Source: Micropruina glycogenica
GTDB lineage: Bacteria > Actinomycetota > Actinomycetes > Propionibacteriales > Propionibacteriaceae
Assembly: GCF_900289045.1 (NCBI RefSeq)
Contig: NZ_LT985188.1
Location: forward strand, 2,418,001-2,482,000
Length of the DNA stretch: 64,000 nt
Reading direction: 5' to 3'
The translations under genes and the position numbers were made by a program. The notes under the pieces were generated by a model, which saw nothing but the letters and a program-made list of their open reading frames with translations, searched no databases and had not been told where the DNA came from. Each line of letters starts with the position of its first letter. Position 1 is the first letter of the stretch. Shown in pieces: positions 8,485 to 16,666 of the stretch.

Positions 8485-9157
8485 GTGAGCGCGGCGGCAG
8501 GGGGCCACATGAAGCCCATCGTCACCGCGATCGGCTACGGCTTCGTGGGCGGAATCGTGACCACCCTGGTGCTCAAGCTGATCCGCGGCGTCTCCGACTT
8601 CGTCTGGGGCTGGACCGGGGGCCAAGGCCCCATCGTGATCTTCGCGGTGGTGATGGTCGGCGGCGGCATCATCGCCCTGCTTCGCCACCGCGACCCCAAC
8701 CAGAACTTCGACGACCAGCTTCGCGAGGGCCAGGGCGATCGTCCGGCACCGCTGAGCCGAACCGGCAACGCGGCCGCGCTGGGCATCACCTCGTTCGGGT
8801 TCGGCGGTGCCATCGGCCTGAGGGCGGCGTGGTGGCGGTGATCGAGGCGCTGTCGAGCCAGGTGTCGACGCGGCTGTCGAGCGACGTGCAGCAACAGCGA
8901 CTCATTCGTCAGGCCGGGCTGGCCGGATCGCTGGGGCGGCCTGTACGGCTCACCCCCGGTGGGGCGAGCTACGCCGACACCGAGGCCAAGGCCCGTGGTG
9001 GTTGCTGTTCGTGGCCGCCACGTTCGGGCTGATCGGGGTGTACGCGTTCTCGGCGGTGTTTCCGAGCCACGGCGAAGGGCTGAAGATTCCGGTGCCCGAC
9101 CCGGCGCGCTCGATCGACCTGGGTCAGTCGGTGATGATGCTGCTGCCCACGGAATGA
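8485..9157 (+). pseudogene. ClC-type chloride channel remnant with three frameshifts
   Basis: Joining three frames restores a ClC-like polypeptide: MKPIVTAIGYGFVGGIV... (8509 on), then, if one base is restored near 8817, the selectivity-filter motif GAIGPEGGVVAVIEALSS, then AGSLGGLYGSPPVGASYAD after a slip near 8935, and WLLFVAATFGLIGVYAFS after a one-base loss near 8995. Reading stops at a TGA at 9155-9157. GPE and the GSP-x-GA loop are hallmarks of the ClC channel/antiporter fold. Intact ClC proteins have about 400 or more residues; only the N-terminal half is here, so restoring the frames alone would not give a full channel. It sits between dprE1 and aftB and ends 20 bp from the convergent aftB stop. 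The GTG at 8485 and the ATG at 8509 are both possible former starts. Confidence 0.75.
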
Positions 9158-9177
9158 CGAACGGTCGTCCCGGGACC

Positions 9178-10860
9178 TCAGCACAGGGTGGCCCGAGCTT
9201 CGGCCGGATCGACCGGAATGCGCAGCAGCGTCAGCTTCGGCGCCAGGGTGATGTTGGTAAAGAACCGCTGCACGGTCAGCGGCTCACTGATCGCGCTGAT
9301 CAGGGTGGGCACGTCGCCGCAGGCCAGGGTGGCGCGGGCGTCGTTCAGCGCCTGGTCGTCGGGGTGCACGTCGGCGGCGGTGTAGCGAGCCATCGCCCAC
9401 ACCACCGGCTTGTAGGCGTGGCCGACGCGATACTGCGCGTCGGGCGCCAGCACCAGTCGTGACCCGATCGGGTCACCGAGCGAGGGCGGGTCGACCATCA
9501 CCACGTGCAGCCCCGCGCCCACGCCGGCGATGCCCAGGGAGTTGATCACCACGTAGACGCCCTCGCCGTTGTAGGTGGGCAGCAAATCGTCGGGTTTGGT
9601 GATGTCGACGAAGTATGAGCGTCCGTCGGCGAGGTCTTTGGCGGCGCGCTGGGTGAGCTGAAAGCCGACGTCGGCCGACCAGTTCTCGGCGATCACCATC
9701 GCCCCCGGCCGGTCGGGCACGAAGGCGGAGTAGTAGCTGCGCTCGTCCACGATCATGCCGTTCCACAGGGCCGGCCTCAGCACCAGCCCGGCCACCAGCG
9801 CCCACACCAGGGTGAGCACCGCGAGCACACGCGTCCAGGCGGCGCCGCCGATCACGGCGACCGGCGCGAACAGCAGCACCGTGGCGGGCAGCAAGAACCG
9901 GGCGTGCATGAAGTCGCCGCCCACCGAGATCACGAAGCCCACGTGAATGGCGACACCGACCAGCGGCCCCAGCCACAGCGCGGTCAGGCCGGGGTCGCGG
10001 TCTTTGAAGCCGCGCGCCAGACCCACCGCGTACAGGGCCAGCGCGAACGCGACCGGCAGATACAGGTGGTAGGTGAACACGAAATCGCGCAGGTAGAGCA
10101 GACCCTGGGCCACCGATCCGTTGGCCTTGGCCAGGGCGGTGTTGGGCACGAGCGAGGCGTAGTAGCCCATGCGAAAGACCTCGTAGGCCACGGGCAGCGC
10201 CAGGGCGAAGCCGGCGGCACTCAGCCAGCCGGTGACTCGACGCTCCGATTGGCAGAGCAGCATGATGCCGAACACCAGGCTGACCAGGGCCAGGTCGGGC
10301 CGAATCAGCACGCCCAGCCCGATCAGCACCGCCACCGGCCACGGACGCCACGCGGGCAGCGGCTTGCGCGGGCGGTTGGCCCAACGCCTGGCCAGCGCCC
10401 AGAAGCAGGCCGCGATCCAGCAGAAGGTCAGCGACGTTTCGAGGCCAGAGGTGCCGAAGTCCCAAAACGGCGCCAGGCCGGCCAGGGCCGCGGTGCCGAG
10501 TGGCAGCACGACGCTGCTGCGGGCGGGCACCAGGTGCAGGGCGCCGAGACCGAGCAGCAGCATGGCCAGGGTGATGAAGCCGGTGCCCAGCCAGACCATC
10601 ACCTCGCCCACCTCGGCCCACGGGGCCGCGAGCTTGCCGAGGGTGACGAAGAACAGCCACAGCGTCGAGGTGCCCACCTCGACCCGCTCGTTGAGGTTGT
10701 AGGTGGGTCCGTTGCCCGCCACGAGTTGCAGGATCACCCGCACGTTGATGAAGCCGTCGTCCGACACCCAGCGGCGCAGCCAGGTGAGCACGCCCACGAC
10801 CACCGCCGGCAGCACCACCGACAGCACGACCCAGACGCGTCGGTTGGACGCTGCAGCCAC
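9178..10860 (-). CDS. aftB: AftB-like terminal beta-(1->2)-arabinofuranosyltransferase
   Basis: A polytopic membrane protein of 560 residues with about ten hydrophobic segments followed by a C-terminal extracytoplasmic region of roughly 160 residues. It shows the AftB (GT89) pattern: WVSDDGFINVRV near residue 31 (DD motif after TM1), AGNGPTYNLNERVEVGTST, FGTSGLETSL, LIRPDLAL, VFRMGYYASLVPNTALAK and GGDFMHARFLLP. AftB caps arabinogalactan/LAM arabinan using decaprenyl-phospho-arabinose. The mycobacterial enzyme is somewhat longer. The GTG start has GAGAGGGG upstream. Its donor is made by the DprE1/DprE2 pair encoded 1 kb away, which supports the call; the acceptor polymer in this organism is unknown. 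Confidence 0.82.
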   Translation of the reverse strand: MAAASNRRVWVVLSVVLPAVVVGVLTWLRRWVSDDGFINVRVILQLVAGNGPTYNLNERVEVGTSTLWLFFVTLGKLAAPWAEVGEVMVWLGTGFITLAMLLLGLGALHLVPARSSVVLPLGTAALAGLAPFWDFGTSGLETSLTFCWIAACFWALARRWANRPRKPLPAWRPWPVAVLIGLGVLIRPDLALVSLVFGIMLLCQSERRVTGWLSAAGFALALPVAYEVFRMGYYASLVPNTALAKANGSVAQGLLYLRDFVFTYHLYLPVAFALALYAVGLARGFKDRDPGLTALWLGPLVGVAIHVGFVISVGGDFMHARFLLPATVLLFAPVAVIGGAAWTRVLAVLTLVWALVAGLVLRPALWNGMIVDERSYYSAFVPDRPGAMVIAENWSADVGFQLTQRAAKDLADGRSYFVDITKPDDLLPTYNGEGVYVVINSLGIAGVGAGLHVVMVDPPSLGDPIGSRLVLAPDAQYRVGHAYKPVVWAMARYTAADVHPDDQALNDARATLACGDVPTLISAISEPLTVQRFFTNITLAPKLTLLRIPVDPAEARATLC

Positions 10861-10908
10861 GGGTTCCCCTCTCTGATCCGGCGTCCATTCTGACAGTAGG
10901 TTTAAGGC

Positions 10909-11700
10909 GTGGACGTGCTACTGCTCGGTACCGGCGCTTCGGACGGCGTGCCCAACAGTTGGTGTGCCTGCCCCACCTGTGCCGAGGCGAGGTCGTCGGG
11001 GTACGTGCGCACCAACGCGTCGGTGCTGGTGGACGGCCGGCTGCTGATCGACTGCGGCCCCGAGGCGCCCCGGCAGGCGTCCCGTGCGGGAGTCGAGCTC
11101 ACCGGAGTTCGTACCGTGTTGATCTCGCACGCGCACGACGACCATCTCGACCCGGCGTTTCTGATGCACCGCGGCTGGGTGAGCACCGAACCGTTGCAGG
11201 TGATCGGACCCGCACCTGCGATCGAGCTGTGCCGCGACTGGCTGGCGCCCGACCAGACCGCGGTCACCCTCACAGTGGCGACGGCGGGCGACACGTTCGA
11301 GGTGGACGGCTACCGGGTGCAGGTGCTGCCCGCCACGCATCACGCCTTGGGCGAGGCGGTGCTGTACGCGGTGCAACGCGACGGCCGCTCGCTGCTGTAC
11401 GCGACCGACACCGGGCCCTGGCGCACGAGGCTGCTCGAGCTCGTCCGGGGCTGGACGTTCGACCTGGTGCTGCTGGAGGAGACGTTCGGCGACAAGACCC
11501 CGCCGAATGCCGTCCATCACAACTTCGTGAGCTTCGGCGCTGCCGTGCAGGCGCTGTGCGCCGTCGGTGCGGTCGACGACGCCACCCGCGTGGTGGCGAT
11601 TCATCTGGGCCACGACAACCCGCGGTTGGCGGAACTGACAAGCCGGTTGGCTGCCTTGGGCGCCGAGGTTCACCCGGACCTGACCGTGCTGCACATCTGA
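10909..11700 (+). CDS. MBL-fold metal-dependent hydrolase, PhnP-like
   Basis: The 263-residue protein has the metallo-beta-lactamase signature HAHDDHLDP near residue 75 and further ligands in LPATHHALGE, YATDTGP and IHLGHDN. Near the N-terminus, SWCACPTCAEAR gives a Cys-rich zinc motif of the form C-x-C-x2-C, characteristic of the PhnP/PqqB-type subgroup; PhnP is a cyclic phosphodiesterase. The exact substrate is unknown. A GTG start directly precedes the first beta strand (DVLLLGTG). It is divergent from aftB with a gap of under 50 bp, so their promoters must be very close together. In some Actinobacteria this hydrolase is fused to CobU; no such fusion is present here. Confidence 0.78.
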   Translation: MDVLLLGTGASDGVPNSWCACPTCAEARSSGYVRTNASVLVDGRLLIDCGPEAPRQASRAGVELTGVRTVLISHAHDDHLDPAFLMHRGWVSTEPLQVIGPAPAIELCRDWLAPDQTAVTLTVATAGDTFEVDGYRVQVLPATHHALGEAVLYAVQRDGRSLLYATDTGPWRTRLLELVRGWTFDLVLLEETFGDKTPPNAVHHNFVSFGAAVQALCAVGAVDDATRVVAIHLGHDNPRLAELTSRLAALGAEVHPDLTVLHI

Positions 11701-11727
11701 CGATCGGTGCACTGCGGTAGACCCTTA

Positions 11728-11840
11728 CTCGCCAACACCGATGCCGGCATCGATCACAGGTGCCGAACGGCGTCTGTGCTGCCGCGCCCTAACACGGCAC
11801 CAGAAATCCAACCGGGCAGCAGAGGCAGATGCTGGCATCC
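11728..11840. repeat. ~110-bp interspersed repeat, divergent copy A
   Basis: CTCGCCAACACCGATGCC at the left, a TAACACGGCACCAGA core in the middle and GATGCTGGCATCC at the right align with copies at 12850-12968 and 12996-13126. It lies upstream of the AbiEi/DUF559-type gene, with the other two copies downstream. Confidence 0.65.
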
Positions 11841-11964
11841 GTCGCAGAGTTCCGAACGGTCATCGGCTGTTGTAATGCGATGGTGCCGTGCATCAAGCGG
11901 CGCCGATCATTGGGAGGGATGGGCGGTTTGAACACTTCTCGCCGCTCGTGCCCATGCTGAGGTC

Positions 11965-12828
11965 GTGATTCCGGATGAACTGCGTGACCATCGAATACTG
12001 AGCGTTGGGCAACTGACGCGGGCGGGCGTCACACCGGTCGACACTCGGCAGGCGTTGGCCGCTGGCGAGCTCACCCGCCTCAAGCGGGGCTGGTACACCC
12101 CACGAACCATGGAGTGGCCCACTGACCGGCACGCGCTAGTCGTGCAGGCTGAACTCAAAGACCACCCGGGCACAGTCCCCAGCCACCAATCGGGCGCGAT
12201 TCTGCTTGGCTACCCCGTTCATCGACCTGACCTGAAACGAGTTCATCTGATGCGCGTCGACGACGGTCCGGCCCGCAGCCGCCCCACCGTCGTCATTCAC
12301 CGTCGAGTCGACGACGCCGCAGTTCTGCTGCCTGCATTGGTGATCGCGCAGACTGCACTCACCTGCCCGGTATCTGGGCTGATGGCCATCGACCACGCCT
12401 TGCGGACGGGTTCCGTCACGCTCGCCGACGTCGAGTCATGGTGCTCACGACTGAAAGATCACGTCGGACGGGCACATCTGGTTCCTGTCCTGGCGCTCGC
12501 CGACGGTCGGCGAGAATCACCCCTGGAATCACATTCGGCGCTGACGTTTCACCATTGGGGGTGGCGCTTACACCCGCAGTTCGAGGTGCCTGGCACGCAA
12601 TACCGCGCGGACGCCCGGCTGGGCGCCAGCCGCGTGCTGATCGAATGCGACGGGACCGGCAAGTACGACGAGCAGGGTAGCGAGATGCGTGAGAAGCTGC
12701 GCGAAGACGAGATCCGGTCGCTCGGCTGGGAGGTCGTGCGCATCACCACTGAGCTGTTAACCGAGCGCACCAAGCTGATTCGCCGCGTCAACGCGGCGCT
12801 TTCGAGGGCCCAGCGCCGCGCAGCTTGA
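11965..12828 (+). CDS. AbiEi-type winged-helix plus DUF559/PD-(D/E)XK-like protein
   Basis: The 287-residue protein has two parts. Residues ~1-55 (IPDELRDHRILSVGQL... LKRGWYTP) match the N-terminal winged-helix of AbiEi-type antitoxins, where a tyrosine-containing GWY/G-Y-P motif ends the wing. The C-terminal ~110 residues carry YRADARLGASRVLIECDG followed by GKY, an acidic D-x(n)-E-x-D arrangement resembling DUF559/Vsr-like restriction-endonuclease folds. Such fused proteins are common and mostly single-copy orphans in Actinobacteria; their role is unproven, although the AbiE system is a type IV toxin-antitoxin/abortive-infection module. No AbiEii nucleotidyltransferase partner is next to it. 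It starts with GTG, stands alone, and is bracketed by the ~110-bp repeats, hinting at mobility or horizontal origin. Confidence 0.75.
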   Translation: MIPDELRDHRILSVGQLTRAGVTPVDTRQALAAGELTRLKRGWYTPRTMEWPTDRHALVVQAELKDHPGTVPSHQSGAILLGYPVHRPDLKRVHLMRVDDGPARSRPTVVIHRRVDDAAVLLPALVIAQTALTCPVSGLMAIDHALRTGSVTLADVESWCSRLKDHVGRAHLVPVLALADGRRESPLESHSALTFHHWGWRLHPQFEVPGTQYRADARLGASRVLIECDGTGKYDEQGSEMREKLREDEIRSLGWEVVRITTELLTERTKLIRRVNAALSRAQRRAA

Positions 12829-12849
12829 TCGCGGCGAACGAAGCAGGCG

Positions 12850-12968
12850 GTCTTCACCGATACCGACATCCGTCGGTAGTGCCGCCCACCGTCTCTGCTG
12901 CCGGTTAATAACACGGCACCAGACACCCGACCTGGCACCAGACACCGATGCCGCCATCAGATGCGAAC
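12850..12968. repeat. ~110-bp interspersed repeat, copy B
   Basis: From CGACATCCGTCGGTAGTGCC through GGTTAATAACACGGCACC to CATCAGATGCGAAC it is almost identical to copy C. It contains an internal short duplication of GGCACCAGACACC(CGAC). Confidence 0.85.
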
Positions 12969-12995
12969 TTCTCGCGGCGACTCCACAACGCCGGA

Positions 12996-13126
12996 CTCGC
13001 CAACAATGCCTGCACCGATGCCGCCATCCGTCGGCAGTGCCGCCCACCGTCTCTGCTGCCGGTTAATAACACGGCACCAGACACCCGACCCGGCACCAGA
13101 CACCGATGCCGCCATCAGATGCGAAC
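12996..13126. repeat. ~110-bp interspersed repeat, copy C
   Basis: Near-identical to copy B over about 105 bp, at an offset of about 158 bp. Its extra left part, CTCGCCAACAATGCCTGCACC, is shared with divergent copy A (CTCGCCAACACCGATGCC). Confidence 0.85.
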
Positions 13127-13152
13127 GTGTCGTGGCTCGCCGCCCGGTCAGC

Positions 13153-16113
13153 TCAATCAAGGCCCCAGAAGACGTGGTCCATCACCTGACGCGCGTGCCG
13201 GGTTCGCCGGCGGTACTCGTCGAACAGAATGCTCGCCTCGCCCTTGTCGTAGCCCAGCAACTGCGCCACTGCACCCGCCTCGCGCGGGTCGGACGGAATC
13301 GTGTCGGACGCCCGTCCACGCAGCAGCAGAATCGCGTTGCGCAGGCGTCCGGCCAGCAGCCAGGCGTCGCGTAGGGCGCGCGCGTCGTCGACGGTGACCA
13401 GATCGGCCTGCTCGGCCGCAGCGAGTGCCGTCAGCGTCGACGTGGTACGCAGCCCCGGCACCTCGTGGGCGTTGGCCAACTGCAGCAACTGCACCACCCA
13501 CTCGACATCTGACAGCCCACCGGGCCCCAGCTTGGTGTTGCGCAGCGGGTCACTGCCGCGCGGAATGCGCTCCACCTCCATGCGCGCCTTCAGCTTGCGG
13601 ATCTCGAGCACCTGCTGCCGGAGCAACCCGTCAGCCGGGTAGCGCAACACGTCGATGCTCTCGAGCAGTTCGGCCGACAGTTCGGGGTCGCCCGCCCCGT
13701 GCGCCGCCCGCACCAGTGCCTGCGCCTCCCACGTCGACGACCAGCGCTCGTAGTAGGCCCGAAACGACGACAACGAGCGCACCATGGGCCCGTTCTTGCC
13801 CTCGGGGCGCAGATCGATGTCGATGTCGAGGGACGGGTCGGGGCCGGCCTTGGCCAGCACCGCACGCAGGTCTGAGGTGATCTGGGTGGCGATCTTCATC
13901 GCGTCCGGTCGATCGGAGTCTTCGACCACGAACATCGCGTCGGCGTCCGAGGCGTAGGCCAGCTCGCCGCCACCCCAGCGGCCCAGCGCGATCACCGCCA
14001 TGCGCGGCGACCACTCGAACCGCCGCCGCACCACCTCGAGCGTGGCGTCGATGGTGGCGCTGATCAGTTCAGAAAGCCCGACGCCCACCGTGGTGAGGTC
14101 GATCAGCCCCAGAATGTCGGCCATCGCCACCCGCAGCAGTTCGCGGCGTCGCACCGCCCGAATGTGCTCCACCGCGACACTGACGTCGTCGTGCCGCTTG
14201 GCCGAAGCACGCATCTCGGCCAGGATCTCGCCGCGATCGCGCGGCTGCAGGTTGCTGGCGTCGCCCAGCATGCCCACCGACTGCGGTGCACGCATCATCA
14301 GGTCGACGGTGTAGCGGCTCGACGACAGAATGCGGGCCAGCCGCTCGGCCATCGCATCACCGTCACGCAACGCCCGCAGGTACCAATGCGTGCGCCCCAT
14401 CGCCTCTGACACCTGCCGAAACGCCAGCAGCGCATGGTCGGGGTTGGGGCCGGCAGTGAACCACCCCAGCATCGCGGGCAGCAGTTGCCGCTGAATCTCG
14501 GCCTGTCGCGACAACCCCTGCGACAGCGCCTCGATGTGCCGCAGCGCCGCCTTCGGGTCGGCGTAGCCGAGCGCGCGCAGCCGCACCTCGGCCCCGTACG
14601 AGGTGAGCCGCACGGCCTCGGACGGAATGCGCGCCACCGCTTCGAGCAGCGGCGAGTAGAACAACCGCTGGTGCAGCTTGAGCACCCGCCTGGTGGCGTC
14701 GCGCCATCGGGTCAGCAGCTCGTCGACGTCGGCCATGCCCGTGCTGCGGGCGAGGCGGCGCAGGCTCAACTCGTCGTCGGGCATCAGGTGAGTGCGGCGC
14801 ATCTTCTCCAGCTGAATGCGGTGCTCCAGCAGCCGCATCAGTCGGTACGCGGCGTCGAGGTCGCTGCCGTCGGAGCGTCCGACGTAGCCGTACTCGATCA
14901 GCTTGGCGAGGGCCGCCAGGGTGCCGGCCTGGCGCACCCGGTCGTCGGCCCGTCCGTGCACCAACTGAATCAACTGCACGCTGAACTCGACGTCGCGCAG
15001 ACCACCGGCGCCCAGTTTGATCTCGCGGTCTGCCTCGCGGGCGGGCAGCAGCGAGATCACCCGGCGGCGCATGGCCTGGGTCTCTGACACGAACTGGTCG
15101 TTCTCGGCCACCCGCCACACCATCGGCGCCACCATGGCCACGAACTCGGCGGCCAAAGCCCGGTCACCCGCCATGGCGCGGGCCTTGAGCATGGCCTGAA
15201 ACTCCCAGTTCTTGGCCCACTTCTCGTAATAGGCCTGGTGCGACGCCAGCGACCGCACCAGGGGCCCCGCCTTGCCCTCGGGACGCAACGCCGCGTCGAG
15301 TTGCCAGATGGTGCCGGCCGCGGTGTGCGCTGAGCACTCGCGAGTGAGGGCGCCGACGAGCTTGGCGGCCACCGCGATCGCCTCGGCGGTGCTGCACACC
15401 GGCTCGCCCGACTCGTCGAGCGCCGGTTCGGCGACGTAGAGCACGTCGACGTCGCTGACGTAGTTGAGCTCTTGGCCACCGGTCTTGCCCAGGGCGACGA
15501 TGCCCAGGCGTGCCTTCTGCCAGCCGGGCACCTGTTCGCGAGCCAGCGCCAGGGCCGCCTCGACGGTGGCGTCGGCCAGGTCGGCCAGTTCGCCGGCGAC
15601 GCTGGGCAGTTCGGCCAGGGGGTCGGTGCTGGTCAGGTCGCGGGCGGCGATGCGTAGCACCTCGCGCCGGTAGGCCAGCCGCAGCTCGTCCGACCGCTGC
15701 GGCTGCGCCACAGGTTGCTCGTCTCCGGGGTCGGCGCCGATCGGGCAGAGCACGGCCGCCCGTAACCCGGTCACGGCGCGGCGCTCGATCGGGCCGCGTA
15801 ACACATCCACGTCGGCAGGGTGTGCACCCAGGTGCTGGTTGAGCGCGACACTGGCCCCGAGCACCCGGCAGACCCGTTCACCCCACTCGGGTTCTGCCAC
15901 CAGCGCGGCCAACAGGTCGGGGCGAGCGGCGTCCAACCGGGTCAGTCCGTTGAGCGTCAGATCGGGGTCGGCCGAGGCGATCACCTGGTCGACCAACGCG
16001 CCGCAGCCGTCACCATGCTCGGCGAACCATGCGTCGAGGGTTTCTGCGGCCCGGTGCGGATCGCCGAACCCGAGCCGGGCGAGCGTGCCTTCGGTCGTCG
16101 TCGTCCGGTCCAT
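13153..16113 (-). CDS. glnE: Bifunctional glutamine-synthetase adenylyltransferase/deadenylyltransferase
   Basis: GlnE adds AMP to, and removes it from, the active-site-proximal tyrosine of type I glutamine synthetase, setting its activity to nitrogen status. The 986-residue length is normal. Two nucleotidyltransferase modules are visible: an N-terminal one with LGKTGGQELNYVSDVDVLYV and a C-terminal one with LGRWGGGELAYASDADAMFV, each followed by a PEGK-containing motif (DAALRPEGKAGPLV; DIDLRPEGKNGPMV) and an LGPGGL/LGAGGL segment introducing a helical PII-uridylyltransferase-like domain. Convergent with the AbiEi-type gene and divergent from the sterol-carrier-type gene. The glnA gene 0.5 kb away is of the GlnA2 type, which lacks the adenylylation tyrosine, so the true target (GlnA1) is presumably elsewhere. 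Confidence 0.96.
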   Translation of the reverse strand: MDRTTTTEGTLARLGFGDPHRAAETLDAWFAEHGDGCGALVDQVIASADPDLTLNGLTRLDAARPDLLAALVAEPEWGERVCRVLGASVALNQHLGAHPADVDVLRGPIERRAVTGLRAAVLCPIGADPGDEQPVAQPQRSDELRLAYRREVLRIAARDLTSTDPLAELPSVAGELADLADATVEAALALAREQVPGWQKARLGIVALGKTGGQELNYVSDVDVLYVAEPALDESGEPVCSTAEAIAVAAKLVGALTRECSAHTAAGTIWQLDAALRPEGKAGPLVRSLASHQAYYEKWAKNWEFQAMLKARAMAGDRALAAEFVAMVAPMVWRVAENDQFVSETQAMRRRVISLLPAREADREIKLGAGGLRDVEFSVQLIQLVHGRADDRVRQAGTLAALAKLIEYGYVGRSDGSDLDAAYRLMRLLEHRIQLEKMRRTHLMPDDELSLRRLARSTGMADVDELLTRWRDATRRVLKLHQRLFYSPLLEAVARIPSEAVRLTSYGAEVRLRALGYADPKAALRHIEALSQGLSRQAEIQRQLLPAMLGWFTAGPNPDHALLAFRQVSEAMGRTHWYLRALRDGDAMAERLARILSSSRYTVDLMMRAPQSVGMLGDASNLQPRDRGEILAEMRASAKRHDDVSVAVEHIRAVRRRELLRVAMADILGLIDLTTVGVGLSELISATIDATLEVVRRRFEWSPRMAVIALGRWGGGELAYASDADAMFVVEDSDRPDAMKIATQITSDLRAVLAKAGPDPSLDIDIDLRPEGKNGPMVRSLSSFRAYYERWSSTWEAQALVRAAHGAGDPELSAELLESIDVLRYPADGLLRQQVLEIRKLKARMEVERIPRGSDPLRNTKLGPGGLSDVEWVVQLLQLANAHEVPGLRTTSTLTALAAAEQADLVTVDDARALRDAWLLAGRLRNAILLLRGRASDTIPSDPREAGAVAQLLGYDKGEASILFDEYRRRTRHARQVMDHVFWGLD

Positions 16114-16183
16114 AGCCGTGATGCTAGCCGCGACGCCCGTTCCATGGTGCCTGCACGATCACCGGCCGAGTAGCGTCGGCGGT

Positions 16184-16555
16184 ATGCCCCGCCCCGCCAA
16201 GCCCTTGGACGCCTCGGACCTTCGCCGAGCCGTCCAGCTCCTCGACGACGGCGAGGTACTCGATCGGGCCGAGACCGCCCGGCTGGTGCGTGCCGTTTGC
16301 GCCGAGCTCGCCGGTCGGCACCCGGGCGGCAGCATCGAAGTGCGGGTGCCGCCGTTCGCGGCCGTTCAACTCGCCCTCGACGACGCCGGACGGCACCGCC
16401 GCGGCACCCCGCCCAACGTGGTCGAGTGCTCCCCCGAGGTGATGCTGCGGCTGGCGGCCGGTTCACTCACCTGGCTGGACGCCCTCGCCACCCATCAGGT
16501 GCGTGCGTCAGGCACCCGCAGCGATCTGGCCGGGGTGTTTCCGCTGATCGGCTGA
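16184..16555 (+). CDS. Sterol-carrier (SCP2)-family small protein
   Basis: The 123-residue protein looks like the actinobacterial 'sterol carrier family protein' group. After a short PRPAKPLDASDLRRAV helix, it has RLVRAVCAELAGRHPGGSIEVRVPPFAAVQL (strand), GTPPNVVECSPEVMLRLAAGSLTWLDAL (the family's ligand-pocket helix region) and a short C-terminal strand, RASGTRSDLAGVFPLIG. The family binds lipids or nucleates small hydrophobic pockets, but the role in bacteria is not known. The ATG at 16184 is the first sensible start after the divergent glnE promoter region. It ends just before a nested palindromic cassette that separates it from glnA. Confidence 0.7.
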   Translation: MPRPAKPLDASDLRRAVQLLDDGEVLDRAETARLVRAVCAELAGRHPGGSIEVRVPPFAAVQLALDDAGRHRRGTPPNVVECSPEVMLRLAAGSLTWLDALATHQVRASGTRSDLAGVFPLIG

Positions 16556-16571
16556 GCGGGCGATTGGCCTC

Positions 16572-16655
16572 GGTGACGAAAGGTGAGCGCCAGTGAGCGC
16601 GACACGCCGCAAACAGGGCGTCTCAGCCGCACTGGCGCTCAGTTTTCGTTCGGTG
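16572..16655. repeat. Nested inverted-repeat cassette between convergent genes
   Basis: The outer arms are GACGAAAGGTGAGCGCCAGTG and its near-complement CACTGGCGCTCAGTTTTCGTTC. The inner arms are GACACGCC and GGCGTCTC. It lies between the convergent sterol-carrier-type gene and glnA and could work as a two-way terminator; no T-run flanks it. Confidence 0.75.
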
Positions 16656-16666
16656 AGCCCAACGCT

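Larger units (their letters stand above)
12829..13152. other. Gene-free stretch made mainly of repeat
   Basis: Apart from two copies of the ~110-bp repeat, I see nothing coding. The stop of glnE is at the far end, convergent with the preceding gene. No clear terminator hairpin with a T-run is visible. Confidence 0.6.
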
